In this document: one piece after another, positions 6,117 to 11,470 of the stretch | Numbering within the stretch: the first letter of the stretch is position 1 | Layout of the letters: each line of letters starts with the position of its first letter | From: JAGVXD01 sp964554415 | GTDB lineage: Archaea > Nanobdellota > Nanobdellia > Pacearchaeales > GW2011-AR1 | Direction: 5' to 3' | Assembly: GCA_964554415.1 (NCBI GenBank) | Contig: CAZKON010000029.1 | Coordinates: 1 to 11,470 of the forward strand | Length of the DNA: 11,470 nucleotides | Notes under the pieces: model-generated | The model's database searches: none | What the model was told of the DNA's origin: nothing | What the model saw: the letters and a program-made list of their open reading frames with translations, nothing else | Made by a program: the position numbers and the translations under genes

Positions 6117-6675
6117 TTTTGTCTCCGTTGAATTTCTTTGTTTCATTTCCCCAGCAATCCCATCCCTTCGTTGTTTGCCTTGCGAAAAGCTCAATTCTCG
6201 GCAAGTTACCCATAAGTTGCACAATCTTCTCCCGTATTTCATCAGGTTTGCGACTATGTTCTCTTAAAGGAGATAGTACTATTTGAGAAACCTTGTTTGA
6301 TTTCCTCTTGAGCTTGCCTCTAATTCCCATAACGCAAATCTCCGCATTTGCGCGTGTCCAATTCCCCATTCCAACAAAGGGCGTTCCTTTGCGTTTGTTT
6401 GTCTTGACCCACGTAAAAGCAACCGTTACGTATCGAAAGCCCCATTTCCTAACAGTTTCAAGAGCTTCGGGAAGAATGGGGAAGGTTACCCAAAGGAAGA
6501 GAGCGCAATCCTCAGCAGCAATTTTATCAATCGGAAAATTGTAAATTTCTTTAAGAGGGACACAGTTGTAGTGCCTAATCGTCTGCCCATATTTCCAAGG
6601 CGGGTCAGCATAGATGATGCTGTACTTCTTTTTTGAACTGATTCTCCAGATTGTTTCTTTCTCATGCCTACGCAT
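6103..6675 (-). CDS. MT-A70 family adenine-N6 DNA methyltransferase
   Basis: This 190-residue protein has the catalytic motif DPPW (residues 24-27, in IIYADPPWKYG) and the MT-A70 hallmarks FPIDKIAAEDCALFLWVT, FTWVKTNKR and the closing RIELFARQTTKGWDCWGNE. Length and motif order fit the short DNA-type MT-A70 enzymes common on phages and plasmids, which use S-adenosylmethionine to methylate adenine. The ATG at 6675 overlaps the stop of the upstream methyltransferase by 8 bases and has AGGA 8 bases before it. The longer start at 6714 lies inside the upstream gene. No restriction nuclease is nearby, so it looks like a solitary enzyme, possibly for protection from host restriction. Confidence 0.92.
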   Translation of the reverse strand: MRRHEKETIWRISSKKKYSIIYADPPWKYGQTIRHYNCVPLKEIYNFPIDKIAAEDCALFLWVTFPILPEALETVRKWGFRYVTVAFTWVKTNKRKGTPFVGMGNWTRANAEICVMGIRGKLKRKSNKVSQIVLSPLREHSRKPDEIREKIVQLMGNLPRIELFARQTTKGWDCWGNETKKFNGDKNGKV

Positions 6676-7675
6676 GGAGACCGTCCTGCTTTTGACATGC
6701 AATAGACTTGACAAATTTCTCAGCTACCTTGCAGTATTTTTTGTTTGCATCAAAACCTATGAAGTCTCTTCCAAGAAGGGCGCATGCCGCAGCAGTTGTT
6801 CCTGAGCCCATGAACGGATCTAAAACAAGACCTCCTTTAGGACATCCGCATTTAATGAAGAATAGAGGAAGTTTAAGAGGAAACATTGCAACATGCCTTT
6901 CTCGACGTGGTTCGTACGGAAAATGTAGACAGTCTCCTGGATTTTTTCCAAGTTCGTTAAAAGAGATTTTATTTCGATTGCTAATCACTTGTGCAGCATA
7001 AGGGCTACCTTTAGTCGCTCTTCTTAAATATCTGCCACGGTTTATCGAGGATTCTTTATATGGCGCTCTAACAGCGTCTAAATCAAAAAAGTATTTTTTA
7101 CTCTTTACAAAAAAGAAAATTGACTCAGAATTCGTATTGAATCTGTCTTTAACAGGATTTGGAACACTGGAACCGAAACTCTCTTGTGATTTAACATTAA
7201 AGAGCTGTTTAACCCAATGAATGTCGTTTCTCAGTATCAAACCATGTTCGTCTTGACATTTTATCGCAATTCTATACGGAATGAGGAGCTTTTGCTTTGC
7301 CTGAAGCCAGTTTGTCTTAAATTTGCCTCGTGTTTCCGTATAAGCGCGATAGAGTAAACTGTTTTTATCTAAACTTATAGGCATTTTTGATATTCGATTA
7401 TTGAAACCGCCTGAGCGCGTGTAGAAAGAGTCTCCCAAGTTGAGAAAGATTGTTCCTGTTGGCTTGATAACCCTCTTCGCTTCTTTCATAAAAGCGACGA
7501 TTTTTTCGATGTACCTTTCAGGATGTTCCTCTAAGCCTATCTGGTTTTTGAAACCGTAATCTCGCAACGCCCAATAAGGAGGAGAAGTGATAATGCAATC
7601 AACGCTATTTTCAGGTAATTTCTTAATGAGATCAAAGCAATCACCGTAGTAGATTTTGTTCTTTTCAAATTGCAT
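6668..7675 (-). CDS. SPPY-type DNA methyltransferase (probably cytosine-N4, beta group)
   Basis: This 335-residue S-adenosylmethionine-dependent DNA methyltransferase has TSPPYW (motif IV, residues 30-35) near the N-terminus and the cofactor motif DPFMGSGTT (286-294) near the C-terminus, the beta-group order. The TSPPY form favours N4-cytosine methylation over N6-adenine, though motif alone cannot settle it. The middle (about 90-250) is the target-recognition region. The start MQFEKNK at 7675 is chosen because the IYYGDC block should lie close to the N-terminus and a TATA-like box lies 24 bases upstream; the frame open to 7786 would run through operator B. It is the first gene of the minus operon, followed with overlap by MT-A70. 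No cognate endonuclease is visible. Confidence 0.92.
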   Translation of the reverse strand: MQFEKNKIYYGDCFDLIKKLPENSVDCIITSPPYWALRDYGFKNQIGLEEHPERYIEKIVAFMKEAKRVIKPTGTIFLNLGDSFYTRSGGFNNRISKMPISLDKNSLLYRAYTETRGKFKTNWLQAKQKLLIPYRIAIKCQDEHGLILRNDIHWVKQLFNVKSQESFGSSVPNPVKDRFNTNSESIFFFVKSKKYFFDLDAVRAPYKESSINRGRYLRRATKGSPYAAQVISNRNKISFNELGKNPGDCLHFPYEPRRERHVAMFPLKLPLFFIKCGCPKGGLVLDPFMGSGTTAAACALLGRDFIGFDANKKYCKVAEKFVKSIACQKQDGLHA

Positions 7676-7695
7676 AGAATCCAGATAAATTGAAT

Positions 7696-7702
7696 CTTTA
7701 AG
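7696..7702 (-). promoter_or_regulatory. TATA-like box of the methyltransferase/RHH B operon
   Basis: The minus strand reads CTTAAAG, centred about 24 bases upstream of ATG 7675, consistent with a leaderless transcript. It is weaker than the other TATA boxes here. Confidence 0.45.
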
Positions 7703-7706
7703 TATC

Positions 7707-7756
7707 GCCTTGATAGGAAAATTACGTAATTTTTTACGTAAAAAAACTATCAAGGC
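7707..7756. promoter_or_regulatory. Candidate operator B: twin TTACGTAA palindromes in a centred inverted repeat
   Basis: Two perfect palindromes TTACGTAA (7722-7729 and 7734-7741) are separated by TTTT. They are framed by a perfect 10-bp inverted repeat, GCCTTGATAG (7707-7716) and CTATCAAGGC (7747-7756), with 5-base gaps on both sides. The centre is 7731.5 for both inner and outer repeats. The arms lie just upstream of the TATA boxes of the methyltransferase operon and T4SS operon B. The design is that of operator A (same spacer, same symmetry) with a different core, so RHH B is the natural candidate binder. Confidence 0.7.
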
Positions 7757-7758
7757 AG

Positions 7759-7766
7759 TATAAAAA
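7759..7766 (+). promoter_or_regulatory. TATA box of T4SS operon B
   Basis: TATAAAAA is centred about 27 bases upstream of ATG 7789. It lies two bases after the right arm of operator B. A leaderless transcript is predicted. Confidence 0.65.
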
Positions 7767-7788
7767 CATCTTAGAGCAGGACACAATT

Positions 7789-7983
7789 ATGAAAAAATGC
7801 ATGATTTGTGGAAAGCCGACTCTAGACTTCAGGTCAAACGCTTGCGATACATGCTTTGAATTTCTTAAATGGAAGCATGGCAAGAGCACTTATGCTCGGT
7901 TGAGAGAATTCAAGGCAGTAAGAAACATAAAAGCAGACTCAAAAATTGTAAGGAGGTTAAGATGGAAAAACAACAATTGTTAG
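7789..7983 (+). CDS. Zinc-ribbon small protein, first gene of T4SS operon B
   Basis: This 64-residue protein has CxxC at 4-7 and CxxC at 19-22, then FEFLKWKHG and a basic tail with SKIVRRLRWK. It is the homologue of the 61-residue protein at 5038-5223, with identical cysteine positions and the same place as first gene of the operon. The last 22 bases overlap the pilin gene and carry its AGGAGGT ribosome site, so the two are probably co-translated. A nucleic-acid-binding or regulatory role is likely from the zinc knuckle and basic tail, but nothing more specific is supported. Confidence 0.85.
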   Translation: MKKCMICGKPTLDFRSNACDTCFEFLKWKHGKSTYARLREFKAVRNIKADSKIVRRLRWKNNNC

Positions 7984-8306
7984 CAATTATCGGCTTTGTG
8001 CTTTTTTTTGGCATTATTGGTATGAATTTTGTCGCAGCAGCAGGCATAGCTGACAGTCCACCGACTGATGCAGACAAGGCAAAGTTTGACCAAGTGTTAC
8101 AGCCAGTCTTTATGGTGTACAATCTTGTCAAATATATTGCCTCTGCCATTGCTGCATTGTTCTTGCTATTTGCAGGAATGACGTATATGACATCTGGTAG
8201 TGATCCTGGGAAAAGAGAGAAAGCAAAGAACATGGCAATGTATGTCATCATCGGTCTGATTGTCATTTGGGCTGCACCGATTGTGGTAACTTTGTTCGTG
8301 CAATAG
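7962..8306 (+). CDS. VirB2-like T4SS pilin (module B)
   Basis: This 114-residue pilin has a signal peptide (residues 1-27, ending FVAAAG), a polar mature N-terminus, two membrane helices (about 54-77 and 93-112) and between them the loop SGSDPGKREKAK (78-89). The start at 7962 follows AGGAGGT (7951-7957) at close spacing; the frame open from 7869 is the zinc-ribbon gene read out of frame. It is homologous to the module A pilin throughout, including VMKIYNLAKYIASA against FMVYNLVKYIASA. The mature subunit would form or line the conjugative/secretion pilus. Confidence 0.92.
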   Translation: MEKQQLLAIIGFVLFFGIIGMNFVAAAGIADSPPTDADKAKFDQVLQPVFMVYNLVKYIASAIAALFLLFAGMTYMTSGSDPGKREKAKNMAMYVIIGLIVIWAAPIVVTLFVQ

Positions 8307-8308
8307 CC

Positions 8309-8680
8309 ATGAAAACAGCACCGATTCTAGCGGTTGTATTTTTTATTTTTTTATTTCCGCCAGTTTCGGCATTAAATTGCAGTCTTTTCGAAGGCGATAG
8401 CAACATACTTTGTGGCATGGTTGACCCTTTGTCTTTAAACGAAGAAGAAAAGACTACTTTAATGCAATCAGATGTTTACGGAGGAATAGAGGCGAGAAAT
8501 CCCGAAGTTTCAATGAAGTTAAACATCCTTGAAGGCGAGCAGAAAACAATGAGCAAGATTTATGACGATAACATTGCTATACTCATGACTTTGCTCTTTC
8601 TTATCTTCTTCAACTACGTTGCCTTTTCAATTGCTCGAAACTCATCTTTTTTGCGTAAATGGCTGAATGCGGACTCCTGA
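8309..8680 (+). CDS. Conserved 123-residue secreted/anchored T4SS operon protein (module B)
   Basis: The counterpart of 4325-4696. It has a signal peptide (MKTAPILAVVFFIFLFPP, cut near VSALNC), a cysteine pair (NCSLFEG and LCGMV), the conserved PLSLNEEEKTTLMQ and a C-terminal membrane helix (about 88-110, ILMTLLFLIFFNYVAF) followed by a positive end with KWLNADS. ATG 8309 lies two bases after the pilin stop and is preferred because it opens the signal peptide and gives the same length as module A. It overlaps the VirB6 start by 22 bases. The family is not recognised. Topology suggests an outward-facing domain held by one helix. Confidence 0.85.
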   Translation: MKTAPILAVVFFIFLFPPVSALNCSLFEGDSNILCGMVDPLSLNEEEKTTLMQSDVYGGIEARNPEVSMKLNILEGEQKTMSKIYDDNIAILMTLLFLIFFNYVAFSIARNSSFLRKWLNADS

Positions 8681-9486
8681 GTTTAGCGACGTGTCTCCCG
8701 CAGAAGTTCTTCGAGTATATCGAGAGTTTCCTAAACGCTCCCCTACAGCCCTTGCTTGATATGGTTAAAGGTCTCTTAACCGCAGATATCAATCTTCAAA
8801 TTTTTGCAAGTTTCTGGGGCATTATCATTTACATTCTCTCTATGTTTTATGCTTTTCTTATCATGTATTCGGGAATCATGTTCTTGACTTCAGGGCATGA
8901 TGTTGCTAAAAGAGAAAACGCAAAAGAATGGCTAAAAAATATCTTAATCATGATAATTTTAGTGCAGGCTTCTTTCTTTATTTACGAACTCGTTGTCAAT
9001 ATCGCTTCTGCATTAACATCTACAACGCTCAGCCTTATTGCGCAGGACTATTTTGTATTAAAACTTGACAGCATCAGCAACATCGCTTTAACGATGCTTC
9101 TGTATTTCTTTTTCATCATTATTCTATTAATAACCTCAATTCTTTTAGTAATTCGCTATGCCATTGTCGCCATCGGAGTCGTGTTGCTTCCCTTAAGCAT
9201 TTTTTCCTACTTTATTCCTCCATTAAAACCCTATGGTGTATTGATTCTCAACTTTCTTGGAGTTTCGATCTTCGTCGCATTCATTGATGCAATTCTCTTG
9301 ACTGGCTTCTCAAAACTTGTTGAGCAGCCAATCTTTGCCAATATGAAGATTATTGTAATGATCTCCTCATTTACACTGATTAATCTTCTCATGATCCTTC
9401 TCTTATTATTTGTCGTCGTTAAAGCAGCAAATCAAGCGAGCGCAATAGGAGGAAATGTCTCATCATTAGTCGCTAAATTCACATGA
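8659..9486 (+). CDS. VirB6/TrbL-like polytopic membrane protein (module B)
   Basis: This 275-residue protein is homologous to 3528-4346 along its length: the ECGLLSLATCLPQKFFE N-terminus, about six membrane segments, the pilin-like loop SGHDVAKRENAK (78-89) and the conserved IRYAIVAIGVVLLPLSIF and FVAFIDAILLTGFSKLV blocks. It should be the inner-membrane channel component of the second secretion system. The stop TGA is part of the sequence CATGA, which recurs at the VirB4 start 697 bases further on; without the intervening segment, VirB6 and VirB4 would overlap by ATGA. Confidence 0.85.
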   Translation: MAECGLLSLATCLPQKFFEYIESFLNAPLQPLLDMVKGLLTADINLQIFASFWGIIIYILSMFYAFLIMYSGIMFLTSGHDVAKRENAKEWLKNILIMIILVQASFFIYELVVNIASALTSTTLSLIAQDYFVLKLDSISNIALTMLLYFFFIIILLITSILLVIRYAIVAIGVVLLPLSIFSYFIPPLKPYGVLILNFLGVSIFVAFIDAILLTGFSKLVEQPIFANMKIIVMISSFTLINLLMILLLLFVVVKAANQASAIGGNVSSLVAKFT

Positions 9487-9499
9487 AATGAATTATAAT

Positions 9500-10135
9500 T
9501 TAGAAGATCTCGGAAGAAAGTGGAACAATAAGACCTCCCTGATAGCGAGTAGAAAAGACAGATATTTCCGCTTTTGCAAAATCTTGAGACTTATCTTGAT
9601 GGAAAACTACTCTTTCGATTCCGGTGAATTCTGTAATATTGGGATTGTATCTGTTCGGAGTTTCTATTTTGTTGTTATAAGAAAAACTTCCTCCACGAAA
9701 ACTCGCAGGCTTCCTTGTTTCTATTGTAGGATACCCTCTGACTGGAACCTGCTGATTTGTATCCCTAAGTTGTTCAAGAAGAAAAAGCTCAGCCTCATTG
9801 AAGAACAATTCTTCTTTAGATTTATCTCCGCCACCAAGAACAGCTGGAAGCGTAACTGGATAAGATATTGTTTTATGAAAACTCATAGCCCATATGGGCA
9901 CTCCAACATAAGATACAACTTCAGTCCCAAATCCTTGATGGCTTCCATGATAATCCCACATTATGCTAAGATCGTCATCTTCTGCTTTATTCCGCATGAC
10001 TCCTTCTCTTATATTGCCTCTTTTAGCTCCCTTCATAAAATCACCACTTCTGAATCTACAAAGAAAATCCTTGAGATTGTTAATCAATTGAGAGTTTGCA
10101 ATTCTCTCCCCAACTTCTGCATAGGCTGTGTTCAT
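9500..10135 (-). CDS. DUF5680-like protein, inserted on the opposite strand
   Basis: This 211-residue protein resembles the DUF5680 family in its block order: a helical N-terminus (LKDFLCRF), GFGTEVVSYVGVPIWAMSFH, then a helical middle followed by VPVRG, then FTGIERV and a final RYQGGL. The family has no known function that I can state. The frame is intact, with its own TATA-like box 26 bases before the ATG at 10135. It lies antisense to the surrounding T4SS operon, between VirB6 and VirB4, and has no counterpart in module A, so it is cargo acquired by module B. The match is by eye and remote homology should be confirmed. Confidence 0.65.
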   Translation of the reverse strand: MNTAYAEVGERIANSQLINNLKDFLCRFRSGDFMKGAKRGNIREGVMRNKAEDDDLSIMWDYHGSHQGFGTEVVSYVGVPIWAMSFHKTISYPVTLPAVLGGGDKSKEELFFNEAELFLLEQLRDTNQQVPVRGYPTIETRKPASFRGGSFSYNNKIETPNRYNPNITEFTGIERVVFHQDKSQDFAKAEISVFSTRYQGGLIVPLSSEIF

Positions 10136-10156
10136 AAAAATTTCACATTTAACCAG

Positions 10157-10165
10157 TTTAAAAGG
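10157..10165 (-). promoter_or_regulatory. TATA-like box of the DUF5680-like gene
   Basis: The minus strand reads CTTTTAAAC, centred about 26 bases upstream of ATG 10135 (leaderless spacing). The core TTTAAA is palindromic, so it might also serve the VirB4 gene starting at 10180, at a short 20-base distance. Confidence 0.45.
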
Positions 10166-10179
10166 ATTTGTATGATACC

Positions 10180-10788
10180 ATGAGCTACGAAATACCCCAA
10201 CAACTAGAGTACAAGGAGAAAATTATGTTTGGACTAACGTTCAAACAATTAGCGTATGCTTTCTTATTTTTTGGAGGGAGTCTTTTAATCATAAAGGCAG
10301 TTGGTTTGAACGTCTTGGGAGTTATGCTGGCGATCTTTCCCTGTTTGATTGGTATCGGCTTCGTATTCCTCAATTTCGATTCTTTAATCAAAGATTACTT
10401 TCTCTATTATAAGTCAAGAAAAACAATCATAACGGAGAATAATCTAAACACTTTTCTCGGGATAAAGGAAATAAAAGAAAACTACATTTTTAATGTAAAT
10501 AAGAAGCGAGTAGCAATTTTAAAGATCTCACCTATCAACTTCAGTATCAAACATCCTGATGAGAAAGAAACAGTCATTGCATCGTTTCAGAAATTTCTTA
10601 ATGCTTTAGACTTTCCAACACAGTTATTGGTTAATACTGAAAGTATTGATGTGGAACATTACCTCAAGTCAGTTAAGGCTCGTTCTAAAGAAAAGAAATA
10701 TGAGGAACTTATAGGTCAACATGAACGCCATTTACGTGAATCTTTCCATCAACAACTTGGAACACTTCGTTTGCATCTCCTCGGTTAA
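10180..10788 (+). pseudogene. PrgI-VirB4, truncated after about 188 residues (module B)
   Basis: The first 188 residues match the N-terminus of the module A VirB4: MSYEIPQQLEYKEKIMFGLT against MAYEIPQQLEYKEKIIFGLT, two PrgI-like membrane segments, LGIKEIKE, and ASFQKFLNALDFPTQLLVNTES. Similarity stops near 10742 and the frame ends at 10788 after about 15 unrelated residues. Walker A, Walker B and the whole C-terminal half are absent, so it cannot be an active ATPase. The break coincides with the end of the opposite-strand AAA+ gene, which marks a junction. ATG 10180 is preferred over TTG 10168 by alignment; AAGGA lies about 13 bases upstream. Confidence 0.85.
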
Positions 10789-11239
10789 TTTCATCAATAA
10801 ACAACGCACCATATTTACTGCATTTCTCAGGATCAATACGAGTCTTAGGAATCCCGTGTTCTAGGGTAGTCGTCACAAACGGCTCAAGTGCAGAACTGCC
10901 CAGTACTCCGCCTGAAAGTCTTAATGTTCTATGTCCATCGGGACCATAGACTGCACTAAATAAAGCGTCGCTTGTGTATGTTTTTCCAATCCCCGTCACA
11001 CCTTCATAAAGGATATGAAAATCATCAAAGAAAAGTGAAGCGGCATCTAAATCCAGAACAGTAACTTCAGTTGTGTTAGGAGTAGGCAGTCTGCCTTTTC
11101 CGTTCAAGAATTTTACATCTACTTTATCTCCTTCACGAATCTCCAAATAAGGCGTAGGGGAGATAACTCCCTCTAACGTATGATAGAGAGCACCAATGAA
11201 TTGCTTTCTCAATTCTCTATGATTTATTTGTTTTGCCAT
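10709..11239 (-). pseudogene. MoxR-like AAA+ ATPase, truncated at the C-terminus
   Basis: The 176 residues contain Walker A GVTGIGKT (80-87), a substrate-loop-like stretch RLSGGVLGSSALEP, and Walker B ALFIDEINRG (D149, E150), followed by DANEVFQVVDGKIHVNG. This is the MoxR/CbbQ-like AAA+ pattern, in which sensor and lid regions of 100 or more further residues should follow. Here the frame stops almost at once, at the point where the VirB4 fragment on the other strand also ends. The start at 11239 has AGGAG upstream and overlaps the stop of the RHH gene (TAATG). A role in remodelling a partner protein would be expected of the intact form; this fragment is probably inactive unless the truncation is an assembly artefact. 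Confidence 0.8.
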
Positions 11240-11375
11240 TATTTGTTCTCCTGAAGGATTTTAGTAAGGCTAAATTCGACTACATGTGATCTATTTCTAA
11301 AGTTTCCTTTTTTATAGCTTCGTCTACTAGCTTGAGTGTTTCTTCATCAACAGTTACGCTCATCTTTTCCTTCAT
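11239..11375 (-). CDS. Small RHH (CopG-like) regulator with a -1 frameshift
   Basis: From ATG 11375 the product reads MKEKMSVTVDEETLKLVDEA IKK and then, in frame 0, runs out of pattern and stops at 11280-11282. In the -1 frame it continues GNFRNRSHVVEFSLTKILQENK to a TAA that overlaps the AAA+ start (TAATG). The joined 45-residue product has a complete RHH layout: strand MSVTVD, first helix, NRSH turn, second helix. The frames switch at ATA AAA AAG, that is A AAA AAG in phase, the classical slippery heptamer. One A lost from the run (by mutation or sequencing error) gives the same picture. It forms an operon with the AAA+ gene. Confidence 0.65.
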
Positions 11376-11398
11376 ACTAAATCGGATAAAATCTGACT

Positions 11399-11406
11399 AT
11401 TTAAAT
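11399..11406 (-). promoter_or_regulatory. TATA-like box of the RHH/AAA+ operon
   Basis: The minus strand reads ATTTAAAT, centred about 27 bases upstream of ATG 11375, the leaderless spacing seen at the other archaeal-type promoters in the window. Confidence 0.55.
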
Positions 11407-11441
11407 CTTTCCATATTGTCAGTATCTCCGAAACAGAAGAC

Positions 11442-11468
11442 AAAAACAGGATAGGCAAGCCTATCCTG
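11442..11468 (-). terminator. Hairpin plus T-run at the right edge
   Basis: CAGGATAGGC (11447-11456) and GCCTATCCTG (11459-11468) form a perfect 10-bp inverted repeat with a 2-base centre. Read on the minus strand, the stem is followed by TTTTTG, the form of an intrinsic terminator for a gene entering from the right of the window. It could also simply be a palindromic element at the edge. Confidence 0.55.
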
Positions 11469-11470
11469 AG

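Noticed and set aside
7676..7786. N-terminal extension of the SPPY methyltransferase to 7786
   Set aside because: The extension reads through operator B and its promoter. The IYYGDC block normally sits near the N-terminus, and ATG 7675 has a TATA-like box at leaderless distance.
9488..10183. A 231-residue plus-strand frame directly after VirB6
   Set aside because: It is the shadow of the minus-strand DUF5680-like gene, which has recognisable blocks and a promoter. The plus product has no family features and no counterpart in module A.
10726..10745. TTACGT near the VirB4/AAA+ junction as a half operator B site
   Set aside because: It is a six-base match within coding sequence of both genes and is explained by ordinary codons; there is no twin copy.
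1..11470. Relaxase, VirD4 coupling protein, integrase, CRISPR array, tRNA or rRNA
   Set aside because: None could be supported from the reading frames or by eye on either strand; a relaxase or coupling protein may lie outside the window.

Overview
The window looks like part of an archaeal mobile element, probably a plasmid or integrative element of an uncultivated, AT-rich archaeon. A DPANN-type host is a guess. The archaeal reading rests on several genes whose ATG lies about 23-27 bases downstream of a TATA-like box, as expected for leaderless transcripts, with Shine-Dalgarno sites mainly inside operons. It also rests on PrgI-VirB4, VirB2-like and VirB6-like genes of the kind seen in archaeal and CPR type IV secretion systems (T4SS). 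No rRNA, tRNA, CRISPR array, relaxase, VirD4 coupling protein or integrase was seen.

The core is two paralogous modules in mirror image. Module A runs left on the minus strand from about 5223 to 542: a 61-residue zinc-ribbon protein, a VirB2-like pilin, a 123-residue secreted/anchored protein, a VirB6-like channel protein and a complete PrgI-VirB4 ATPase with a C-terminal nuclease-like domain. Module B runs right on the plus strand from 7789 to about 10742 with the same five genes in the same order. Its VirB4 is cut off after about 188 residues, and a reverse-strand DUF5680-like gene sits between its VirB6 and VirB4. Each module starts at a divergent promoter region carrying two copies of one 8-bp palindrome separated by TTTT, framed by a centred inverted repeat that abuts the TATA boxes (ATGTACAT in A, TTACGTAA in B). 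On the other side of each divergent region lies an operon that contains or ends in a small-protein plus ribbon-helix-helix (RHH) gene pair. In module A this is the pair alone (5336-5648, plus). In module B the pair (6116-5828, minus) follows two DNA methyltransferase genes, one SPPY-type and one MT-A70. The two RHH genes converge on a 179-bp spacer.

A plausible reading is that each RHH protein is the repressor of its own divergent region, so that each secretion operon has a private switch. The protein copies are clearly homologous but well diverged, so this is an old duplication or two related acquisitions.

Left flank (1-541): two adjacent hairpins, a 73-residue protein of unknown function with its own promoter, and a hairpin upstream of that promoter. 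Right flank (10709-11470): a MoxR-like AAA+ ATPase truncated tail-to-tail against the truncated VirB4, preceded by a short RHH gene whose frame is restored only by a -1 shift at A AAA AAG, and a terminator-like hairpin at the window end. The tail-to-tail truncation marks a recombination or assembly junction near 10710-10745.
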